A stretch of DNA of 64,000 nucleotides from Bolinopsis microptera (lineage: Eukaryota; Ctenophora; Tentaculata; Lobata; Bolinopsidae): NCBI RefSeq assembly GCF_026151205.1, contig NC_087074.1:15792962-15856961 (forward strand), given 5' to 3'. Position 1 is the first letter of the stretch. Each line of letters begins with the position of its first letter. The notes under the pieces were generated by a model, which was given only the letters and a program-made list of their open reading frames with translations, had not been told where the DNA came from and made no database searches. The position numbers and the translations under genes were made by a program. Of the stretch, positions 23,361 through 31,548 are shown in pieces.

Positions 23361-23665
23361 CTGAAGGAATGTTGACAGTTTATAAAACAGTTCAGTACCG
23401 TTGAAAACCCAGATTTATTAACATCATAATTCGCCCATAACATGAATGTTTCAAGCAGGGTAAATTGTTATTTTGTAGCGTTCATCTCTCATAATCATTC
23501 CGTCATATTGCCTGTACAAGGCCATAGTAATAATAAGTAATAATAGGTATATAGGAATTTAGGTACACTGGTTATGCATAATATACCGTGTACAGACGTC
23601 GGCTGGTCAAGTTAAATCATAACGCTTGAAGTTGTATGATGTTCTCTACCATTACAGAGTCTTAC
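23361..23665 (-). other. Host-gene intron without a defined snoRNA
   Basis: 305-nt intron, larger than the C/D-bearing ones. A box-C-like ATGATGT and a CTGA (about 23391-23425) are too close together. A GCCT-TGTAC-AGGC hairpin and an ACA near 23447 could belong to an H/ACA RNA, but I cannot define its boxes. Confidence 0.4.
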
Positions 23666-23791
23666 CTTTAATCTAGAAGAGTTCTGTTAGACTGTAGTTA
23701 TGGTTCAGAGGTGGTGAGTCTTCCTTAAACTGGGGATTAAGTAGATTAGACAACTGCTACTGTTAATGAACTACACAATTGATAGCTATTT

Positions 23792-23871
23792 GATGTTTTC
23801 AGACAGCCAAGGGTGTCATATCATAGGCAATCAGAACAGTCGCGAAACTGAATTGGTTTCATCATAACATC
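23792..23871 (-). ncRNA. C/D snoRNA, target unknown
   Basis: Box C TATGATGAAA (23859-23864), D' 23830-23833, C' TATGATATG, D 23798-23801, terminal stem GATGTT/AACATC, 69 nt from the exon ending 23729. Guides CAGTTTCGCGACTGTT and CACCCTTGGCTGT. Confidence 0.85.
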
Positions 23872-24041
23872 ATAATGCAGCAATAATTTCTTATTAGTTT
23901 TATAAAAACCCACCTTCTTATATTTGGCTCCGGATGAGTCTTGATCTTGGAGAGTGGTTTCTTCAGGTCGGGACCTTGGCAAAGTATAACATGAAAACGA
24001 TGTTTATGGTCCAGGCGCCACATATAAAATGGTTTTGTTTA

Positions 24042-24116
24042 CTTCAAATCAGGATTATTATAATGGTGTCAACTCAGAGGGGTCAGACGGTAATTCCAAT
24101 AAAACATCATTTTAAG
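24042..24116 (-). ncRNA. C/D snoRNA, SNORD65-like (18S U627), copy 2
   Basis: Box C ATGATGT (24104-24110), D' 24083-24086, D 24049-24052, terminal stem CTTAAAA/TTTGAAG-type, 75 nt from the exon ending 23974. Near-duplicate of 24295-24366 with the same U627 guide. Confidence 0.88.
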
Positions 24117-24294
24117 AGTATGGTTTCCAGCTTTCTAGAAAAAGTACAGAACTATTCATTTGCCTATCTCACCTGCAATTTATGATATTCCAGGGCTTCT
24201 TCAACTAGCTCCTCAGATGTTCCGGTGTTTTCCTGAGTAAAAATGAAGGTTAGCATTTTTAAATATTATACGAACTTATTGCATCTAGATTATT

Positions 24295-24366
24295 TTATAT
24301 CAGGCTTATTATAAAGGTGTCAACTCAGAAAGGTCAGACGGTAATTCCAATAAAACATCATTTAAA
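24295..24366 (-). ncRNA. C/D snoRNA, SNORD65-like (18S U627), copy 1
   Basis: Box C ATGATGT (24355-24361), D' CTGA inside GGTCAGACGG, D 24300-24303, 68 nt from the exon ending 24232. The D' guide GGAATTACCGT pairs with 18S CGGUAAUUCC and selects Um627, the SNORD65 site. Confidence 0.88.
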
Positions 24367-24528
24367 GATGAAGCATACTGAGAAAATTCATCCAACATCT
24401 TTTCCAAACTTACTTTTCATGTAGGAACGATCCATTTGAGTAGCAGAAGAATGTGTACAAACTCCTGAAGAAAGAAAAGGTTTAAGAACTAAAATAACGG
24501 AACTACAGCAAGTAAACTTTTTTAACAT

Positions 24529-24602
24529 CACCACTCAGTCCAAGGAAGGTCAATATCATAGATAAATCTCACTGAAACGCACGAAGCTAATCATCATTGG
24601 GT
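24529..24602 (-). ncRNA. C/D snoRNA, 18S CCAAGGAAGG segment
   Basis: Box C AATGATGATTA (24591-24596), D 24535-24538, terminal stem CACC/GGTG, 71 nt from the exon ending 24464. The guide CCTTCCTTGGA pairs with 18S UCCAAGGAAGG. The fifth base would be A465, between the U14 and SNORD83 sites. Confidence 0.82.
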
Positions 24603-24810
24603 GATAAGATAAGAACTTTAAGAGAGTAGTTTGTTAAGTGCATACCTTCCGGGTAAGGCGCTTGTTGGGTCTCTCTCTGTGTGAGCACTGTCATGTTGCA
24701 CAGGAGCAATTGTTATGTTGGAGTCAACTTCAGTTGTGGAACCTCCCTGGTAATAGTTAAACTTATAAGTCAAAGGAGAAAGCTTGAACAAGTCAGGTTA
24801 ACTTTTGGTG

Positions 24811-24897
24811 TAATTTCAGAAGGAACAATAGGGTAAACACAAACACAAGCAGGAAGCTAGTGTGGTTCTTACAGGGCAAGTCATTCTCATCATAGTA
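24811..24897 (-). ncRNA. C/D snoRNA, target unknown (copy 2)
   Basis: Box C 24887-24892, D 24816-24819, 70 nt from the exon ending 24746. Differs from 25125-25211 at a single interior base, so the duplication is recent. Confidence 0.85.
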
Positions 24898-25124
24898 CTT
24901 GAATAAACAGGATTCTATCAAGAATTTCTCCATCTAGCTGTATTAGCTTTCTTAACAATAACTTAATTTGGTTGTCAGAAACTACCATAAAATGATAGTT
25001 GAGAACGTTTTATAGGCCTTCACCTTAGATGAGATCTGATCTAGTCAGTTGTGGTATCGACCTGATAATAATGAGGTTAGTTAGTCAACTAATATAGCTA
25101 GTGATGAGACGTACAATTTGCATG

Positions 25125-25211
25125 TAATTTCAGAAGGAACAATAGGGTAAACACAAACAAAAGCAGGAAGCTAGTGTGGTTCTTACAGGGCAAGTCATTC
25201 TCATCATAGTA
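25125..25211 (-). ncRNA. C/D snoRNA, target unknown (copy 1)
   Basis: Box C TATGATGAG (25201-25206), D 25130-25133, 69 nt from the exon ending 25061. Guide CTATTGTTCCTT. Nearly identical to 24811-24897. Confidence 0.85.
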
Positions 25212-25367
25212 CTAATATAAGATTAAGTTTTACGATTATGATTGTAATAATTACCTTTGAATGCAGGTCCATATAGGAGGAGAAGGTTTCAGTCGAGCAA
25301 AAACACAGACCTGAAATGAGTTCTATTTAACAAAGGCTTAATCAAGGTTGTCGCGAAAATGTCTCTT

Positions 25368-25434
25368 TAAAGTCAGGTGGTCAGTTTGGCTTCACATGGA
25401 TTCAGAAACACGGACCGTGTCGTCATCATTCAAT
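25368..25434 (-). ncRNA. C/D snoRNA, 28S AAACACGGAC segment (U18-like target)
   Basis: Box C AATGATGACG (25423-25428), D' 25402-25405, D 25373-25376, 63 nt from the exon ending 25310. The D' guide GTCCGTGTTT pairs with 28S AAACACGGAC, the segment I associate with U18 in other eukaryotes (from memory). Confidence 0.82.
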
Positions 25435-25594
25435 GATGGTATATTTTATAGATGGGACGTGAGCCAGTCACTTACCTAGATGTTCAGATTAGTTGAGAGA
25501 TAGACACGCAGTTAAGGAGAAAGACAGATCAACGGCTGAAATGATTAAGGTTTGAATAATGATTTTGTTTATAGTTTAATCTTATTCTTAGAAT

Positions 25595-25717
25595 TGAAAT
25601 TCAGTGAGAAAAATTAACATCATGTCGCGTCTACTCAAGCAATCCAAGAAACAAAAAACATGTTTCAAGAATTAAAAGCGGACCCGTCAATCCAAATGCC
25701 AGATATCATCAATTAAA
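25595..25717 (-). ncRNA. Long C/D snoRNA, target unknown
   Basis: Box C TTGATGATA (25706-25711), internal C'-like ATGATGT (25617-25623), D 25601-25604, 66 nt from the exon ending 25535. Terminal AATT/AATT pairing. At ~120 nt it is the longest C/D unit here. Confidence 0.65.
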
Positions 25718-25891
25718 CAGCCTCAGTATAAATAGGATTATTTTCAGAGATGGTCCTTACCATTCGGAGATAGTATGTTCCAGATAATGTCAATCGTCGA
25801 TTCTTGAGTATCTGATTACTTTTAGCTGGTCCTGAGGTTAATTTGTGTCAGATGTTATTTCATGGTATAAGATATTATCATGTTGTTGTGA

Positions 25892-25964
25892 GTAAAATCA
25901 GAACCTTGGGAAAGTTTGTCTTCATTCAACAGTACAAGAGAGCTGGGTGTGTCATCATTTTACA
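25892..25964 (-). ncRNA. C/D snoRNA, target unknown (duplicate of 22002)
   Basis: Box C 25952-25957, D 25898-25901, terminal stem AGTAAAAT against ATTTTAC(A), 67 nt from the exon ending 25831. Guide AACTTTCCCAAGGTT. Identical interior to 22002-22074. Confidence 0.85.
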
Positions 25965-26141
25965 TTAGTAACGATGGTTACCGAATTTAGGATATTTAAA
26001 ATGAATCTTTATTCACCTGTCGTTTATTTCTGTGGAGTTATCCATTTTAGCAGTTGCTGAAGTCCAATCTTGTATCTGAAAATGAATAGCAAGTTAGGAA
26101 TTTTTTAGCTAGTTTACTAAAAAGTTAAATACATTTGACGA

Positions 26142-26212
26142 TACATATCAGTCTTAGATGTTCTGGAAAGAATGTCCACATCATTTTTCGGAGTGGTGCA
26201 TGGGGTCTCAGT
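26142..26212 (-). pseudogene. Decayed copy of the U32-like snoRNA
   Basis: Same sequence as 22249-22329 with box D (26148-26151) and both guides, but box C is gone (the match stops at GGGTCTCA and continues with unrelated GTTCGTAAG) and D' is CCGA instead of CTGA. The neighbouring exon and the next snoRNA (25892) belong to the same block duplication. Unlikely to form an snoRNP. Confidence 0.8.
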
Positions 26213-26368
26213 TCGTAAGTAAGAGGTTATAGTTTGAATAATGTTAACGTACCGTGATTCTAGTAAGAATGTCTTTTACTTGAATGTCACATTCTTCAAT
26301 TCCCTGAAAAAGACAGAGGTTTTAAACTACGGATGAGATTATTTGGTAAATATATAAGTAATGGAGAG

Positions 26369-26440
26369 GTTGAATCAGATACGAGGAATTCGATTTGTCA
26401 TCAAGAGTTTCAGAACAGGTCTGAATAATCATCACATTGC
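26369..26440 (-). ncRNA. SNORD25: C/D snoRNA U25 (18S G1490)
   Basis: Canonical C 26429-26434, D' 26410-26413, C' 26399-26404, D 26375-26378, 72 nt from the exon ending 26303. The D' guide CAGACCTGTT is that of U25 (18S AACAGGUCUG, Gm1490). A second guide, GAATTCCTCGT before D, pairs with 18S ACGAGGAAUUC. Confidence 0.92.
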
Positions 26441-26589
26441 ACAGTATGTAGAGTGTGGACAACATCTTTAGCGATTAACCTACCAGGAGTAGAGATCAGG
26501 ATCCCTCTTCTACGCATAGTTTCACTCAAGCTGAAGATTAGGAGTGTTAATTTGAGATATACAATCTGAGAACTTAATAATTTCAGGTG

Positions 26590-26693
26590 AAGTGTCAGAT
26601 TCGGGAATTATCTGCAAGCAATCAAGAGAACGTTTAGTGGGCTGGCAGGCCCCATTCAAATGACATCAGACGCAAATTACGTCATCACAGTAC
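26590..26693 (-). ncRNA. SNORD16: C/D snoRNA U16 (18S A484)
   Basis: Box C TGTGATGACG (26682-26687), D' 26668-26671, D 26595-26598, 65 nt from the exon ending 26530. GTAATTTGCGTCT directly after box C is the U16 guide; it pairs with 18S CGCAAAUUAC and selects A484. The unusual length (~104 nt) also matches U16. Confidence 0.92.
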
Positions 26694-26858
26694 ACAGTTT
26701 TTGAGAACTTATGTACACTGATTGGTTTAAAAAATTACCTCTAGAAAGAGTACCGGAAGATGATGTAACTCTTGATTTCCTCTTGCAACACAAATACACT
26801 GAAATTATTTAGAGTTAGTGAATTCTTAGACATCGAGAGAGGACAGAGTTTTCAATGT

Positions 26859-26928
26859 GGACATCAGGTATGAGGTTTGTTGTCATTCAGTATTTTTCTG
26901 AACAGGTCTGTTGTGATCATCATTTGTT
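26859..26928 (-). ncRNA. C/D snoRNA, diverged U25 relative
   Basis: Box C AATGATGATC (26917-26922), D 26864-26867, 66 nt from the exon ending 26798. Carries CAGACCTGTT like U25, but the expected D' box reads CAGA. The 3' guide AACCTCATAC resembles the U25 copy's CCTCGTAT. Probably an old duplicate with altered targeting. Confidence 0.78.
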
Positions 26929-27113
26929 TCAGAGTTTCATTCATTGACCTAACAGTTACATTTTTTGCTTACCAGTTAAGCGAAGTAAGACTTCCTCAGA
27001 TACTTCTAGACTTTTAAGCAACGATCTCCTGACATTCTTGTAAGACTCTGAGAATTATTACTGATTGAAGTCTCATTCATCACACAATTAAACGAGAACG
27101 AGGAGATTAAATT

Positions 27114-27188
27114 GATATTATCAGAATCAGCGGGAAATTATTCTCTTCACTGGCAGAGCTCATGTAATTTCATACATCATTATATCCT
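27114..27188 (-). ncRNA. C/D snoRNA, 28S AAUCAGCGGG segment (copy 2)
   Basis: Box C ATGATGT (27174-27180), D 27121-27124. Its 3' exon most likely ends at 27047 (74 nt away). The interior is identical to copy 1, so it is a recent tandem duplicate. Confidence 0.88.
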
Positions 27189-27362
27189 TAACGAGGTAGC
27201 TATTGTAAAATATCTAGGTTGTACTTACAGTCAAGAAGATAGTCTATAAATGTGTTCGTTCTGGTTTGTTCAGTTGTTTTGTTCATCCACTGTTGAATCT
27301 GAGATAAGTTATCGATTAGTAACAGCTTAACAGTCCCCATGTGCGAAGCACAATAGGACGAG

Positions 27363-27437
27363 ATATATTATCAGAATCAGCGGGAAATTATTCTCTTCAC
27401 TGGCAGAGCTCATGTAATTTCATACATCATTATATCA
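27363..27437 (-). ncRNA. C/D snoRNA, 28S AAUCAGCGGG segment (copy 1)
   Basis: Box C ATGATGT (27424-27430), D 27371-27374, terminal stem GATAT/ATATC, 73 nt from the exon ending 27298. The guide TTTCCCGCTGATT pairs with 28S AAUCAGCGGG(G)AAA with one skipped base. Nearly identical to 27114-27188. Confidence 0.88.
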
Positions 27438-27606
27438 GCCTATCTATTATAAAATACTCTGTCTGAGGTAAACTTACCGATGTTATTCCAACTTTCGCAG
27501 CTGAGTGGAGAAACTCTGATTGAGAGAGATGGAGCATAGCGTCACGCCTGAAAGATTTATGTTTTACAATAACAACAAAGCTAAGTGTAACAATATTTAG
27601 GATGAG

Positions 27607-27690
27607 ACACGTTCAGGTGAAGAAATTGTCCTCATTTCAGCTTCTCAGCTGTAATCGAGCATTAATGTCATGGTTGGATCATCACTAGTA
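27607..27690 (-). ncRNA. C/D snoRNA, 28S GUGAAGAAAUU segment
   Basis: Box C GTGATGATC (27679-27684), D' CTGA at 27645-27648, C' ATGAGGA, D 27613-27616, 66 nt from the exon ending 27547. The D guide AATTTCTTCAC pairs with 28S GUGAAGAAAUU. Confidence 0.85.
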
Positions 27691-27870
27691 ATATCAAGAA
27701 TAATTCTTATGTCCAAGGAATGGTGTTTACCTTGGCATCGATCTTTGTTGTCGTTCCAAATCTCAGATTTCTGACGAATTCAGTTGGGCGGTAACAATGC
27801 ATGGGAATCTGAAAGTAATAACAGTTCAGTAAGTTAAACAGTACACAGTTTAAAATAGATCTTATGCTAA

Positions 27871-27932
27871 ATATAGTCAGGGTAGTGGTGTCCTCATGTT
27901 AATCAGACCCGAAAGATAAGCATCATTTAATA
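27871..27932 (-). ncRNA. C/D snoRNA, 28S GACCCGAAAGAU segment
   Basis: Box C ATGATGC (27920-27926), D' 27903-27906, C' ATGAGGA, D 27877-27880, 69 nt from the exon ending 27808. The D' guide ATCTTTCGGGT pairs with 28S ACCCGAAAGAU and the fifth base is the G of CCCG, a conserved methylated segment (yeast snR39b region, from memory). Confidence 0.85.
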
Positions 27933-28096
27933 GAATTGTGAACTGGTAAGGGTTGAACGAACAGAGAATTGTACTTACAAGTAGAGTTGGGAAAGGTTCT
28001 CATAGTCTATTAGTTGCCACAAACTCGTACAATCTGAAAATGGAGATGTTTGCTACTAAGAACACAAGGTTTAAGCAGTACAAGCATGATATAAGA

Positions 28097-28166
28097 TAGA
28101 AGTCAGATCAATATAGTTTTTTCTATCACTGTATTCAGACAATGTAGGTTATGGTCATCAGGCTTT
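28097..28166 (-). ncRNA. C/D snoRNA, 28S CAAUGUAGG segment
   Basis: Box C CTGATGACC (28155-28160), D' 28135-28138, C' GTGATAGA, D 28103-28106, 70 nt from the exon ending 28033. The D' guide ACCTACATTGT pairs with 28S ACAAUGUAGGU. Confidence 0.85.
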
Positions 28167-28331
28167 TTTGTAATATTTAATGCTTATATACCAGAAATAT
28201 TTGCTCACCTTATTAGATAAGAGAGGATTTTGTCCGTGACTGCTTTTCTTTTTCTTAGAAGATTAGTTAAAACCTGAAAAAAGGGTCTAGTTATGTGGAG
28301 AAATAAAACGAATTAAATTTTAGAAGAGAAT

Positions 28332-28410
28332 AATAAATCAGACATCCAAGAAAGTAAAACTTCATCAGAATCAGTGGAAACTGCGATGTTGGGGTTTTTC
28401 ATCATTTAAA
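28332..28410 (-). ncRNA. SNORD14: U14 C/D snoRNA, copy 1
   Basis: Box C 28399-28404, D 28338-28341, 65 nt from the exon ending 28273. Contains both U14 hallmarks: CATCGCAGTTTCCACTGA (domain A, needed for 18S processing) and CTTTCTTGGATGTCTGA (domain B, guiding 18S Cm462). The boxed interior matches the copy at 23185. Confidence 0.95.
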
Positions 28411-28553
28411 GATAAGAATCAATGCTAATTTTAAAGCAGTTCTTTATTTACCTTCTGAGAATTCTTGCCCTAAGACTGGAAACGCGGCTCCTGAAGCAGT
28501 TAAGTGTTACAGCATGTGATCACCATAACAACAGGAAGGTTAACAGAAAGGTA

Positions 28554-28629
28554 AAATGATCAGTTTATGGGTGGTAGGAGTATAGAATAGTCCTCACATT
28601 AGAGTAGGCAGTCTCTCTCATCAAGTCAA
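28554..28629 (-). ncRNA. C/D snoRNA, target unknown
   Basis: Box C TTGATGAG (28618-28623), C' GTGAGGA, D 28560-28563, 70 nt from the exon ending 28490. Guide before D: CTACCACCCATAAA. Confidence 0.8.
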
Positions 28630-28799
28630 GTTGTGTAAACATTGTGTGTACAATCTCAATAATTAACTTACCTTAGAGAATGATCAGGAACAAAAGGTTT
28701 TGAGATAATTTTCTCGGCAGAGTTGGTTGATTTCCAGGAAACTGCGAAGAGTTTTGTTAGAACCGATGTTGCATGAAAGATAATTAGAGACTTTCAAGT

Positions 28800-28871
28800 T
28801 GAGATCAGGTGTTACCTAGGTGTTTTCACCATGGTGTGTAAGACAGGGATAACTTGTGTTCATCATTTACT
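28800..28871 (-). ncRNA. C/D snoRNA, 28S peptidyl-transferase region (copy 2)
   Basis: Box C 28860-28865, D 28805-28808, 64 nt from the exon ending 28741. Same ends and same ACACAAGTTATCCCTGT guide as 29084-29158. The middle diverges, so this is an older tandem duplication of an exon-intron unit. Confidence 0.82.
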
Positions 28872-29083
28872 TTCAGAGGGAAGCTTAAAATTGCTGTTTA
28901 AAAATCAGCTGTGGTAGAACGAAATTCATTTATACAAGAAATATGAAACTTACCTTAATTTAACAGAAGTGTAGAGAAGAGGTTTTATTCTCCAGCTTGT
29001 TCCTTGTTAGTTTTCTCGATAACTGCGAGAGAGAAGCTGGTTAGGATCGATAAATACAAACAATATTCTACAAAGAGTTGAAG

Positions 29084-29158
29084 TTAAGATCAGGTGTTAC
29101 CTAGTTTTTATCACCACATTTAGGGTATGACAGGGATAACTTGTGTTCATCATATACT
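29084..29158 (-). ncRNA. C/D snoRNA, 28S peptidyl-transferase region (copy 1)
   Basis: Box C 29147-29152, D 29090-29093, 68 nt from the exon ending 29022. Contains AAGTTATCCCTGT, 12 nt complementary to 28S ACAGGGAUAACU of the peptidyl-transferase centre. The D' box is not canonical. Duplicate of 28800-28871. Confidence 0.82.
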
Positions 29159-29310
29159 TAAATATATTTTCAGTGGTATATAATTAAGAGGATAGTCTTA
29201 CCTTTCTGGGTGCAAGGGAGACTGGGTCGTCAGGTAAACGTCTCTCTTAGCTGAAATAACATTATGTTATGATCATGTCAGAAGTTATCATTGAAACAGA
29301 AGTTTGCGTC

Positions 29311-29390
29311 TAAGATCAGATACGGCGGAAATTAAGGTGTCCTCACTGTTCGAAAACTCGTGTAATTTACAATCTCTTCATTAAATGTGG
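29311..29390 (-). ncRNA. C/D snoRNA with variant box C
   Basis: Box D 29316-29319 (66 nt from the exon ending 29250). The only box C candidate is ATGAAGA (29375-29381); a C'-like GTGAGGA is internal. The guide TTTCCGCCGTAT fits 28S AAACGGCGGGAG with one mismatch and G-U pairs. Weaker than its neighbours. Confidence 0.55.
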
Positions 29391-29567
29391 TTTCTACTGC
29401 AGAATTTAAATATCTTTGAGACACTTACTAAGAGAATGCAGTAGATTATGTAGTCAAGGCAGTCTGTTGTTTTGAATCTCTCCAGATAGATTCCTATAAC
29501 CTGAAAATTCAATATGTTTATCTTTGATTAAGACAAATTAACGTAAGTTAGATTAGAGTTCTAGAAG

Positions 29568-29750
29568 ACCTGTATCTGATCGGATTGAGACGAGGACTAG
29601 AAAGTAATGTCCCACTAAACCAGACCATGTGATGTAGTTTCAGTGAGGGGCAGCCAAGTAGCAAGTAAAGGGAGCGTTCACATACCGGCATGTGGAGATA
29701 TCAGTATATTCAAGTACCAACATGTTCACAAAATAGTGTGTGAACGATCC
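29568..29750 (-). ncRNA. H/ACA snoRNA candidate (paralogue of 29964)
   Basis: H box ACATCA (29630-29635), 3' hairpin CTGGT...ATCAG with inner GGAC/GTCC, then ATACAGGT with ACA three bases from the 3' end at 29568, 68 nt from the exon ending 29500. Upstream a CGTTCACA/TGTGAACG stem exists, but the 5' boundary is uncertain. The 81-codon plus-strand ORF here is incidental. Confidence 0.55.
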
Positions 29751-29963
29751 CCCGGCTTAGCTGGTGCATCAAGGAAACAGAAAGTAAAAGAATCAGCAAT
29801 TAAAAGCTTTGAAGCAGACTTACGATATACAGGTGTTAGGTCAGCCGATGGGTTTCTCTCAGGCATTCAGTCACTACAAAAAACCTGAAGAATAGGCTGG
29901 TAAATTCAAGTTAGTTACTAGGCTTAGACAGCTCACTAGAATGCAACAGATGTGAAATAATTA

Positions 29964-30085
29964 GACTATATCTGGTTTGGTTTGGGTTAGAGACGGGAAC
30001 TATGAAGAAAACGTCTCACTGAACCAGACGAAGTAATATAGCTACGCTGACGACCAACTAAGCACGTAGAGCCTAGCTGGGGCTT
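29964..30085 (-). ncRNA. H/ACA snoRNA candidate with AUA box
   Basis: 5' hairpin closed by CTACG/CGTAG, H box ATATTA (30034-30039), 3' hairpin with lower stem TCTGGTT/AACCAGA and upper stem GAGACG/CGTCTC, then ATA in place of ACA three bases from the end. Paralogue of the next H/ACA downstream: the hinge and 3' hairpin region align with that copy. Confidence 0.6.
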
Positions 30086-30271
30086 TCTGGAAGCAAACTG
30101 TTTACTAAAGTTAACAAGACTTACTTTCTAGAGAGGAGCCATGTTTGAAGCAGCGTCTTCAGTTGTTTTAGAACTTGTTCATCTTCGGTCGAAGAAGCAT
30201 TTTCGGAGCTTCATCTGAGAGAGTCAGTTTATTAGATACAAATGAACTACGAAGATAAGCTTACTTAGGAT

Positions 30272-30341
30272 ATATTGTCAGACTCATTAAATCAGTTTGT
30301 AACCTTCACGGAGAATATGGTCAAGAGGATCATCAGTTAAA
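30272..30341 (-). ncRNA. C/D snoRNA, target unknown
   Basis: Box C CTGATGATC (30330-30335), candidate D' 30292-30295, D 30278-30281, 64 nt from the exon ending 30214. Guide before D': CGTGAAGGTTACAAA. Confidence 0.75.
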
Positions 30342-30513
30342 TTAGTTTAAATACTCGTGTCGTAAGGGAAAGTCATCTTACCTTCAGAGATGTTTCAGCA
30401 TTAGAGGACGGTAGTAATTGCGGATGTTAGAGAGCCCCTTTGGACCGATTGAAAACTGAAGAGAAGATGTTTTAGAATTAAGTTTACAGAAATAATGGTG
30501 CAAGAAGAATTGT

Positions 30514-30591
30514 ATTAATTCAGAGTGTTAATTAGCATCAATAAAATCAGCCGGCAATTCCTATCAAAGATTTATAACTCATCATTAACAA
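30514..30591 (-). ncRNA. C/D snoRNA, target unknown
   Basis: Full set of boxes: C 30579-30584, D' 30547-30550, C' TTGATGC next to it, D 30520-30523. Terminal stem TTAAT/ATTAA. 65 nt from the exon ending 30455. The D' guide ATAGGAATTGCCGG was not matched to rRNA. Confidence 0.85.
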
Positions 30592-30732
30592 ATAGTCTTA
30601 AAGTTGTAAAGTAGATTAACGATGGGCCTACCATTAGTGTGTAGATTTCTTTTAAGTTCGGAGTTGCAGAAGCTGAAAGTAAGGAGTCGTCAAGTACAGA
30701 ATTTTCAAGATTTGTGACAGATATTTCTGAGA

Positions 30733-30810
30733 AAACATCAGATAGGAGCGAAAGAATGCAGTAAATCGACATTATCAGTTTCAGTTGAACTAAGTTATCA
30801 TCACTTTGAT
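30733..30810 (-). ncRNA. SNORD80: C/D snoRNA U80 (28S)
   Basis: Box C GTGATGATAAC (TGATGA 30798-30803), D 30738-30741, 66 nt from the exon ending 30672. The 3' guide CTTTCGCTCCTATCTGATGT is identical over this stretch to vertebrate U80, which methylates a 28S G (human G1612). The 5' part (AACTTAGTTCA) also resembles U80. Confidence 0.92.
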
Positions 30811-30986
30811 GTTTGGAAAATGGTAAATTAATCGAGAGGTAAACTTACATGTCTGGAAAGCGGGATCTGCTGGCATGAACGTCCTTCATTCACTTTGTTT
30901 CTTTATATTCGATCCACTAAAGAAAGGGTTAAGGTCAATAATACGAACTCAGGATGAGATGTACAATAAATATAATAAGAAAAATA

Positions 30987-31112
30987 AGGTGTATCTAAAG
31001 CACGGGGCAGGGTCGCACAAGAGCAACACAACACGTTTAACCGTAGAATTAACTTTTCCTGTACGTTTACCACAAAGCTATACGAACTACATGGCTTCGA
31101 GGACAGGTTATT
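30987..31112 (-). ncRNA. Possible H/ACA snoRNA
   Basis: No C/D boxes in this intron. On the minus strand a CCTGT...ACAGG-closed segment is followed by a second foldable segment with TAAA/TTTA closing pairs and ATACACC, an ACA with its end 71 nt from the exon ending 30916. H box not clear. Assigned mainly by position and size. Confidence 0.4.
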
Positions 31113-31261
31113 TAATATATAATATTACTTACATTAGGATTATTAGAGTAGTTAAGTTAAGTTAGAGTAGAGTTAGTTTTCACATCATTGAATATCGTAT
31201 CTGAAGTGAGAGACTGTTAAGGCGGGAACATAGATTAAGACTACAACAGAAAGTTTCTTAA

Positions 31262-31326
31262 GATAGTCAGAACGATAATATCCTCAGAAAAGTCAGATAT
31301 ATGCTTGTCAAAATTCATCATTCATG
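31262..31326 (-). ncRNA. SNORD27: C/D snoRNA U27 (18S A27)
   Basis: Box C 31315-31320, D' 31293-31296, D 31267-31270 (67 nt from the exon ending 31200). The D' guide GACAAGCATAT is that of vertebrate U27 and pairs with the 5' end of 18S (AUAUGCUUGUC). The fifth base falls on A27. Confidence 0.88.
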
Positions 31327-31484
31327 ATTGCAGCGGAAAATTTAGATTGTGCTTGATTTAACTTACCACTCTTAGAGTAATAGGTTCATTGGTTCGCTAA
31401 GCTTTTGCAAACGGAAGATCTGAAACAATTATTACGTATTAGCATTTAATAAAATCCCAAAGGTTACTTCTCATGTTTGGAATG

Positions 31485-31548
31485 GTTTGTCAGCTAAGGA
31501 ATTAATCACGGAAATCATTACAGGTCTCCAATTGTATCATCACTCAAA
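31485..31548 (-). ncRNA. C/D snoRNA, target unknown
   Basis: Box C TGATGA at 31537-31542 (GAGTGATGATA context), box D CTGA at 31490-31493, terminal stem GTTTG/CAAAC, 71 nt from the exon ending 31419. The guide before D, ATTAATTCCTTAG, has no exact rRNA match that I recall. Confidence 0.8.
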
